Assembly (NCBI RefSeq): GCF_000003195.3
Contig: NC_012877.2
Coordinates: forward strand, 15,927,344 to 15,991,343
DNA length: 64,000 bases
Direction: 5' to 3'
Origin: Sorghum bicolor
Taxonomy: Eukaryota > Streptophyta > Magnoliopsida > Poales > Poaceae
Part shown: piece by piece, positions 55,907 to 64,000 of the stretch
Position numbering within the stretch: position 1 is the stretch's first letter
Layout: each line of letters opens with the position of its first letter
Notes under the pieces: model-generated
Database searches by the model: none
Told to the model about the DNA's origin: nothing
Seen by the model: the letters and a program-made list of their open reading frames with translations, nothing else
Translations under genes and position numbers: made by a program

Positions 55907-58900
55907 ATGGTGCAAACACGTGGCGGGGGTAACAGCAACCCGGGTCTTGGAGCAGGTACGTCCGGAGGTGGGGCTCAACAGAATGAGGACAGAGCACCCA
56001 CACTGCCACCACCGCCGCCTCCTCCGTACACTGCGGACGTGTTTTTCGCGTAGTTTCTGGGGAGCCAACGCAACATGGAACAGATGCAGCGCAACATGGA
56101 AGAAGCTCTACGAAACATAGCTGACAACACCCGTCGTGGGGATAACCAGGGCGGCCGTGAAGTCAACAAGTACAGCTCTTTCAAGGACTTCATGGATACC
56201 AAGCCACTATTCTTCAAGGAGGCTTTGGAACCGCTTGAAGCTGATGAGTGGATTAACACTATGGAGCAGAAGTTTCGTCTTCTTCGGATGACAGAAGAAC
56301 TCAAGGCTGAGTATGCGGCACACCAGTTGCAAGGACCCGCTGGAATTTGGTGGTCCCATCATCACACTACCTACCCAGAGGGAACCCCGATCACCTGGAA
56401 CCGCTTCACCACCACTTTTCGGGGAAATTATATTCCTCCGGATGTGGTTGAAATGAAGGTTGGGGAGTTCATGAGGCTGTCCCAGGGGACGAAATCTGTC
56501 AAAGAATATCTACACGCTTTCAACAATCTCGCTCACTATGCCCCTGAGTTTGTGAACACAGAGGCCAAAAAGATTGCTAGTTTTCAGAGAGGATTGAACC
56601 CAAAGATGCTGAAAACCATGGGCACAGGGACCCGAGCTACCTTCAATGCTTACATCAGTGACTGTCTAACCCAAGAAAACAATAACAACAACTACACTGC
56701 ATCCAAGTCACGTAAGAGGGCTTTTGAAGCCAGGTCATCCCAGTCCAGGGCACCAGTGGCAGGGCGACAGCAGTATCGTCCTCCTGCCCCAGGTGCTAGG
56801 TTCAGGCCACCGCAGAGGAGGAACACCGGACATCCAACGCAGCAGAAGCCGTACAAGGTGGCGATAGCTCCTGCCAAGCCAAGGGCAATTCAAGCTGCAG
56901 CACCTGCCACCAACAATGCGCCGAAGGGTCCGTGCTACAACTGCCACAAGATGGGGCACTTTGCTAAGGAATGTCCCTACCCCAAGAGGCAGCAGCCAAC
57001 CTATCCAGCTCGTGTGCACCATACCTCGATCGAGGAGATCCCGAAAGGAGAACCGATAACAGCTGGTATGTTTCCTGTCAACCAACATCTTGCAGTTGTT
57101 TTGTTTGATTCTGGATCATCGCATTCATTCATGAGCCAAGCATTTGCACAAAAGCATAGTCAACCAGTTACAGATCTGGGTTATGGCTACCGCATCAGCT
57201 CAGCAGGGGCAGATGTGTTGACCAATAGAGTGGTTCGAGGGGCAACTCTGGATGTAAGTGGCCGAGTATTTGGAGTGAATCTAGTGGTTATGCCTGGGTT
57301 AGTTTTGGATGTTATCATGGGCATGAACTGGATGAGAGAATGGGATGCCGTCATAGATACTGGGAAGAGGATGTTATCTCTCAGAGAACCACAGGGCAGT
57401 AGCTCTTTTCAGGTACCTCTGCCCCGTCGTCTTGACTTTGCTAGCATCTCTTGTGCTACGCACGTGGTTCCATTACCACAGATCCCAGTAGTCTGTGAGT
57501 TCCCTGATGTGTTTCCCGAGGAATTACCAGGACTTCCCCCAGATAGGGAGGTAGAGTTTGCAATCGAGTTGATACCAGGTACAGCACCAATATCTAGAAG
57601 GCCGTACCGGATGCCACCAAACGAACTCGCTGAGTTGAAGAATCAACTAAAGGAGTTACTGGATAAAGGGTTTATCCGGCCAAGTTCGTCAAAATGGGGT
57701 TGTCCAGCGTTGTTCGTGAAAAAGAAGGATCAGTCATTGCGCATGTGCGTGGACTATCGTCCACTCAATGCAGTGACAATCAAGAATAAGTATCCCTTGC
57801 CAAGGATCGATATCTATTTGATCAGTTGTCCAAGGCAAAGGTGTTTTCCAAGATAGATTTGAGATCTGGGTATCACCAAATCAAGATTCGTCCACAAGAT
57901 ATCCCGAAGACTGCTTTTTCCACCAGATATGGGTTGTATGAGTATCTTGTCATGTCCTTTGGGTTGACAAATGCTCCTACATACTTTATGTATTTGATGA
58001 ACTCAGTCTTTATGCCAGAATTGGATAAGTTTGTTGTGGTGTTTATCGATGATATTCTGGTTTATTCAGAAAATGAGCAAGATCACGCCGAGCATCTGAG
58101 AATCATGCTAACACGATTACGAGAGCATCAATTATATGCCAAATTCAGCAAGTGTGAGTTCTGGTTGAAGAAAGTTCCTTTCCTAGGGCACATTCTGTCT
58201 GAAGAAGGGATTGCTGTGGATCCGTCAAAAGTGCATGAAGTCATGGACTGGAAGGCACCAACTTCTATCTCGGAAGTTAGAAGTTTTCTTGGTCTGGCCG
58301 GGTATTACCGTCGTTTCATACCCGACTTCTCCAAAATTGCTAAGCCGATGACTAGTTTGCTGCAAAAGGATCATAAGTTTGTCTGGACGGAGGGGTGTGG
58401 GCTAGCCTTCCGCACCTTGCGAAAGTTGCTAACCACTGCTCCCGTTTTGGCGCAACCCAATATCGAAAAGCCTTTTGATGTGTTTTGCGACGCGTCGAAA
58501 AGTGGCTTGGGGTGTGTACTGATGCAAGATGGCAGAGTGATAGCTTATGCTTCACGATAGTTGAGAAAGCACGAAGTCAACTACCCAACTGACGACCTCG
58601 AGTTAGCAGCAGTAGTGCACGCTTTGAAGATTTGGAGACACTATCTGTTGGGAAATAAGTGTCATATTTATACCGATCATAAGAGTTTAAAGTACATCTT
58701 CACTCAGTCCGAGCTGAATATGAGGCAACGACGGTGGTTAGAGTTAATCAAGGACTATGATCTGGAAGTTCACTATCATCCAGGCAAAGCTAGTGTGGTA
58801 GCAAATGCGTTGAGTCGTAAACCGCACTATCAAGTAGTTCAACCGTTGTTTGAGGATGGTTTCAATCTCATGCATCCTGAGGTCTTATGTCACATACAAC

Positions 58901-60400
58901 TCAGTTGTTCACTCGAGAGTCAAGTCATTGAAGGTCAGAAAACAGACAAGGGTATTTTCCACATCAAAGAGAAGATCAAAGACGACCCAAAAACTCAATT
59001 TCGAGTTGATGAGAAAGGGGTACTGTGGTTTCAACATCGGTTAGTAGTTCCGAAAGATCGTGAATTGAAGAATCGCATCATGGATGAAGCCCATCTCTCT
59101 AAGCTTTCTATTCATCCTGGTAGTAGTAAAATGTATCAAGACCTGAGACCCCACTTTTGGTGGACCAAGATGAAGAAAGAAATAGCCGCATATGTGGCCC
59201 GTTGTGACACGTGTTGCAGAGTTAAGGCCATCCATATGAAACCTGCAGGTCTATTGCAACCGTTATCAGTTCCAGAGTGGAAATGGGAAGAGGTCAGCAT
59301 GGACTTTATCACAGGTTTACCAACCACGAGGAAGGGGAATGACTCGATTTGGGTAATCATAGATCGATTGACCAAGTCGGCTCATTTCATTCCAGTTAAG
59401 AATACATACAGACCTCCCGAGTATGCTGATATATATGGCTGAGATTGTCAAGTTGCATGGTATTCCCAAGACCATCATATCAGATAGAGGACCACAGTTC
59501 ACCGCTCACTTTTGGGAGCGAATGCATAAGAGTTTGGGGACCAGTCTGATAAGAAGCACGGCGTACCATCCCCAGACCTCAGGCCAAACTGAGAGGCTAA
59601 ATCAAGTATTAGAAGATATGCTGAGGGCCTCTGTGCTATCATCCAAGGGGTCATGGGAGTCATGGTTACCTCTGGCTGAGTTCTCATACAATAACAGCTA
59701 CCAAGAGAGTATCAAGATGGCTCCGTTCGAGGCTTTGTATGGCCGAAGGTGTAGAACTCCGCTAAACTGGGTTGAACCTGGTGAAAGAAGATACTATGGC
59801 ATCGACTTTGTGAATGAAGCTGAGAAAAAGGTGCAAATCATACAGCAGCATATGCAAGCGGCACAATCACGACAAAAGAGCTATGCTGATAAAAGGAGAA
59901 GGCCACTTGAATTCAAGGTAGGTGACTATGTGTACCTCAAGGTTACACCAATGAAGAAAGTTCAACGTTTTCGAGTTCGAAGCAAGCTTGCATCCAGATA
60001 TGTGGGACCGTATCAAGTACTAGAGAGTAAAGGCCCAGTGGCCTACAAGATTCAGTTACCTGAAGAGTTGAGTTCGATCTTTCCGGTCTTCCATGTGTCG
60101 CAACTGCAGAAATGTTTGAAAGTACCTGAGCAAAGGATTGAACCTAGAGGGATCAAAATAAAAGCAGACTTAGAGTATAAGGAGCAACCAGTGGGGATCG
60201 TGGATACCAAGGAACGAGTAACCCGAAATAGAATTGTCAGAACATACAAGGTGGTGTGGAGTCATCATGATGATAGGGACGCCACCTGGGAAACTGAGGA
60301 TTATCTAAAAACAGTTTATCCAAAATTTCATAAGATATGGTTAGTAACCCAAATCTCGGGACGAGATTTCCCTAAGGGGGGAAGGGCTGTAACACCCTAG
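55907..60400 (+). pseudogene. E7 gag-pol polyprotein with chromodomain, broken
   Basis: ATG 55907 (MVQTRGGGNSNPGLGAG), TAG stop at 56051-56053, then gag in the same frame ([54 protein letters not shown]), CCHC knuckle [14 protein letters not shown] (about 56933-56974), protease [14 protein letters not shown] (about 57095-57136), and RT fingers ([20 protein letters not shown]). A 1-nt loss near 57810 shifts frame; RT goes on with [17 protein letters not shown] and RNase H with [21 protein letters not shown] at 58558-58560 precedes [20 protein letters not shown]. Integrase has the HHCC knuckle and D-D-E ([37 protein letters not shown]), interrupted by a 2-nt loss near 59435. The end (about 60180-60340) is a chromodomain (VVWSHHDDRDATWE). 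All catalytic motifs remain; four lesions disable it. Confidence 0.9.
60374..60386 (+). promoter_or_regulatory. E7 polypurine tract
   Basis: aaggggggaaggg immediately before the 3' LTR (60388), the expected plus-strand primer. It overlaps the end of the gag-pol reading frame. Confidence 0.85.
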
Positions 60401-63400
60401 GTGTTAAGCATGCATTTATCCCTATCCAAACATTCATAAGCATTCTCATCAAGCATAGCATCATGAGCATGTCATTTCAAAATGTGATTTTATGTGTGTT
60501 ATTCCATGTGCTTTAAATATGCTAAAAATATGATGCTTGCTTCTAAAAATGTGAAATATTCAAACTAGGTTGATTTATGTGTAAGAAGAATTAAGAATAT
60601 TTTTGTGCAATTTTTGGAGCTATAGAATTTGAGAAATGGAATTTATACAAAAATTTCCAAAATGAATTTATTTAAAAACATAGAACTAGTTTTAATTTGT
60701 AATTCAAATTCTATTTGGAATTTGGTCTTGCTTATTAAAACAAAGTTGTAGGGTTTTTGTTTTGGAACAACTTTGCTTTTGGGAGCAAGAGGTGAAAATG
60801 ACCTTAAATTGGTCCAAATGAATTTAGAAAAGAATTGAAGAAAACAAATTCAAAAAAAAGAAAAGGGGCAGGCGCTGCTGGGCCAGCCCCGCCTCCCTTT
60901 CGGCCCAGCGAGCGGCCCGGCCTGCCTCCCCCTCCCCCTCTCTCCCGCGCGTGGACGCCCGCCTTGTCCCAGCCAGCGTCGGCCACGTGGCGGCCGTACG
61001 CCGGCGAGGAGCGCGCCGCGGCCGACCGGCTTCACCTGGTCGGGACGCCGGCCCGGGCTCCCAGGCCGTCCCATTAATTTATAGTCGCCCGCGCCTCTCT
61101 CCTTCCTCCCTCCGCTCGCGAGCGCAACCGAAGCCGTAGAGCTCCGCCGCAGCGCCATCGCCGGAGCAGCTCCGCTGCTCACCGCCGGCCACTCCAGTGC
61201 CCCAACCTCGACGCCAAAACCACCAGAGCACTCGCCGTAGTCGCGGTAAGCTCGTGCGGACGTTCTACCGAGGTGGAAGCAGCCGTGCGCTGTGAATCGC
61301 TCGCCGGAGTTGCTCCGAGCTCGCCGGAGTACTCCGCCGCGACGGATCTTGCGTTTTCCTGCCTCTTTTCGTTCGTTCTTTGGTGCGCTAGGTCGGTAGG
61401 GTGGTGAGGAAGCTCGGAGAGTCGTTTGCGCGCGCTCTACCGCGTCGGAGCGGCCTGGCCACGGCGAGCAGCGCCGCCGTGCCGCCATGCATGCTCATTG
61501 GAGGTGCTCCGGCCATCCTCCGGTCAATCCGAGGGTACCGCTGGGTGCGCCTCGCTGCGGGGAGCACGATGGTGCTCACCCCGTGGCCGGGGACCTCACC
61601 GCCGGCGAGATCTGCTCGTCGGAGGTGCCCTCTCTCTCGGTCTCGCTGACCAGTGGGGTCGGAGGCCCACTGTCAGTCGCAGGGGGACCGTGTTGGGTGT
61701 GGATCCGGGTGTGTTTAGCTTTTTGCGTCGGTTTTCTTAAATAAATGTTTTCCAGAAATTGATTCAAAACTTGTAAAATTCATATCTTGAGTTATACAGC
61801 TCCAAATTTGATGAAATAAATTTTGGTGTACTCTATATTTTCAGATCTACAGTTTGATGTAATTGGATGTCATGTTTGAACACTTTTTCTGGACAGAAAT
61901 AATTAATCCATGCTCTTGCAAAACTTGGAAAATGCATAGTGATTAAAATATGGTTCAGAAAAATGTGAAACTTGATCTGTTGGCTCTGCATGTATGTTAA
62001 CTCACTGGGAAAATATTGCTATACATTATTTAGTGTATGAATGAATTTATAGTAATTTAAATGCTTGCATGGCAGTAGTTTATAATTTTTAATAATTATT
62101 TGGATCATGCAATTAATCTGGAAATTTTTGTGGGTGTTTCCTATGATATTAGACAAATTGTGAAAATATGAAATCTGCTGTTTGACACTTATACCACAGT
62201 AGAGTAATTGTAATTGTCCTAATTAATTAATCTTGTGATTTTTTTAGCTCAAAATAAGTATCCAAAAATTATGAAAAATTTATAGTAGCCTTTATGTGTG
62301 ACTGGGAGTCTCCTGTAATTTTTGTGGAATTTATTGAGAAATAGAAATGCATGCTAATCTTGATGGGCCTAGAATTGAATAATTAATTTATGGTTGTTAT
62401 TTGTGAGTTAAATGGAATAGGAAGGGGTTTGGTGTATCTTTGAAGCAACTTGTGGGTTGCTGGTTACACTTGAAAAATACTTGTAGAAGAGAATGCAATA
62501 GATGTTTAATTCAATTGCCTACTCTTGGATGATGTTGACTACCTTGTAAAGAGCATGACCAATTAAATCACCTATGCATCATGTCATGATCCTTTGGTAC
62601 TTTCTCATACAAGTATCCACTCGGGCATCTCGCACTCCACTCATGAGCACACATGCATCATACAGGCTCGCAGAAGAACGAGGTGGGACCCGAGGAGCCA
62701 GAGGAGATTCAGGAGCAGGAACCTCCGGAAGCACCGGAACCCGGAGAAGAGCTTCAGGAGTGTCTGGATCACCGGCCCAGCACGTTTGAGAAAGGCAAGC
62801 CTCGGAGCATTCTAAGTCTCCCTATTCTCGCTAACTTATATGATATACTATGCTTGTTCTACTATACTGCATTTAAGTGATAGGAATTGCTTGACACAGT
62901 TGATGCATATGTACTCCTTGTTCTCCCTACTCGTTTATCTACCTTGTCCTATGTAGATAGGTGCGGAGTCTATGCTTAGTTTGCTTAGCCCGGTAGAAGT
63001 CGGGTGATTTCCTGTCACCTGCGAGATATAGGTGGATACCTGCTTAATTAAGCAGTGATTGCTTTGGGAAAAGAATAACCAGATGTGGAATGGAATTGGA
63101 GACCGGGCAGGGTCTTATGGTGGGTTGACTATAGTGCCCCTGCCTGTGTCGATTAAGGACCGATCGTTGACGGCCCTCTTGTCATGTTGAACGCATGCCC
63201 CACACTTAGCTGGAAGGATAAGTCGTTCCGACCGCGAAGCCTGAACACTATCCGGGCCGGGAATCGAGCCGCCATGCGCTGTATTGGTGATGGTTGAGGA
63301 GAACGACGAGGGCGCGGCGCGCAACCTTGGTATGCCTTGGATACCTCGGTCGCCGGAACGGTCCTCGGGTACTGGCGGTGCCTGCCGAACCCGCGAATTG

Positions 63401-64000
63401 GTCCTGGATAGTGTAACACGGTGATCTGTAGCTCACTTGATCAGTGAGTGTGGTTTGTGTGGGGAATACCTCGCCAGCTGGTTAAAAATCGATTCGAATC
63501 GCCATCGCTCCTGGATAGTGAGCACTTGACATGAGCTTCGTCCTCGTAGTAAGGACTATAGAACACTTGGGTTATAATGATAAATGGTTTGACGAATGCT
63601 ATGATGAGGTACCATCATATCACTATACTTGCTTGTAATAGTGCAGGTGCAAACCTAGATAATAGGTAATGATACTGTCAACTTGAGCAAATTAAAAGAA
63701 GAAAGACTTATGTAGGTTATGGTAATAAGATCCTGCGGTTATGCAAAATGGTCGTCAGCTACCCCACTATATAGCCTTCATGATCCTTGAAGAGTCTTTA
63801 TTTTAAGTTTATGACGGGTAAGTCTAGCTGAGTACCTTCTCGTACTCAGGGTTCTACTCCCATGTTGTTTTGCAGATGGTCAAACGTACTATGGTTATTG
63901 CATCCTCTGTCTGTACCCAGCCATGGGTGATGACTAGACCAAGGGCGATGGTCACTCCGTCTTCTCTTTTGCTGTTGTGGGAATGACCGAATTATGGCAC
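60388..64000 (+). repeat. E7 3' LTR, cut by the window end
   Basis: Begins TGTAACACCC and aligns with the 5' LTR throughout; about 3.6 kb of an expected 3.88 kb is present. It has 38 bp not in the 5' LTR (61148-61185). Confidence 0.92.
62653..62880 (+). CDS. Second copy of the small acidic LTR ORF
   Basis: 3' LTR counterpart of 52110-52337, open over the same 75 codons with one substitution (SQKNEV instead of SQENEV). See the first copy for composition and doubts. Confidence 0.35.
   Translation: MHHTGSQKNEVGPEEPEEIQEQEPPEAPEPGEELQECLDHRPSTFEKGKPRSILSLPILANLYDILCLFYYTAFK

Larger units (their letters stand above)
49882..64000 (+). mobile_element. E7: Tekay/Del-type chromovirus (Ty3/gypsy), 3' LTR running off the window
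   Basis: Order: 5' LTR 49882-53727, tRNA-Met-type primer site, leader, extra ORF (54538-55581), gag-pol with C-terminal chromodomain (55907-60400), polypurine tract, 3' LTR from 60388. LTR ends are TGTAACA...TGTTACA. LTR length, chromodomain and tRNA-Met primer fit the Tekay/Del lineage. By eye the two LTRs differ at about 40 positions over 3.6 kb plus one 38-bp indel, so insertion is recent, yet gag-pol has two stops and two frameshifts. The target duplication cannot be checked because the right end is outside the window. Confidence 0.92.

Overview
This is a nuclear plant chromosome window, almost certainly from a grass (Poaceae, probably a panicoid such as a sorghum or sugarcane relative). 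The evidence is spliced plant genes with GT-AG introns, Stowaway-type MITEs, a Sirevirus-type LTR with CACCGGAC/GTCCGGTG palindromes, and dense nested Ty3/gypsy elements of the Tat and Tekay/Del lineages. No prokaryotic features, CRISPR array, rRNA or tRNA gene was recognised.

Region 1 (1-9.6 kb) is the gene island. It holds the last two exons of argininosuccinate synthase on + (28-930) and a complete eight-coding-exon gene on - (3068-8016). The latter encodes a 914-residue NT-C2 / coiled-coil / DIL-like protein of the 'nucleolar protein gar2-related' type. It has a 66-bp MITE in its first coding intron, a probable 5'UTR intron, and one apparent GC-AG intron.

Region 2 (9.6-22.2 kb) is mostly repeats and gene debris: two further Stowaway-like MITEs, a solo Sirevirus-type LTR with a perfect TTCAT target duplication (11891-13852), a decayed LINE 3' end with an RNase H domain, a degenerate LTR-like tract, an isolated NB-ARC resistance-gene fragment that ends in a perfect 24-bp inverted repeat, and an AT-rich stretch with nothing recognisable.

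Region 3 (22.2-49.9 kb) is a pile of broken Tat-lineage Ty3/gypsy elements, called E1 to E6 here. E1 (-, 22256-29402), E2 (+, 29403 to about 33560) and E3 (-, about 33570-36986) are related elements with tRNA-Asp primer sites; E1 and E2 lack RT and integrase, and E3 keeps only the start of RT. E3's LTR interrupts E4 (+, 36987-44771), which keeps RT end, dual RNase H and integrase and carries a spliced antisense gene. E5 is a split LTR (45312 to about 47765) containing a nested solo LTR (45945-46919, duplication ATTGT). E6 (-, 47775-49850) is a protease-RT-RNase H fragment.

Region 4 (49882 to the window end) is a young Tekay/Del-type chromovirus, E7, with LTRs of about 3.85 kb that differ by roughly 1 percent by eye. 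Its gag-pol, ending in a chromodomain, is broken by two stops and two frameshifts. Upstream of gag it has an intact 347-codon ORF (54538-55581) whose first 17 residues after the start Met copy the histone H3 tail (ARTRLTARKSTGGRAPR), followed by a long coiled coil and an acidic tail. Lysine 9 with its ARKS context is kept, while the positions of K4, K14, K18, K23 and K27 are Arg or His. A retrotransposon that pairs a histone-tail mimic with a chromodomain integrase is the most interesting system in the window.
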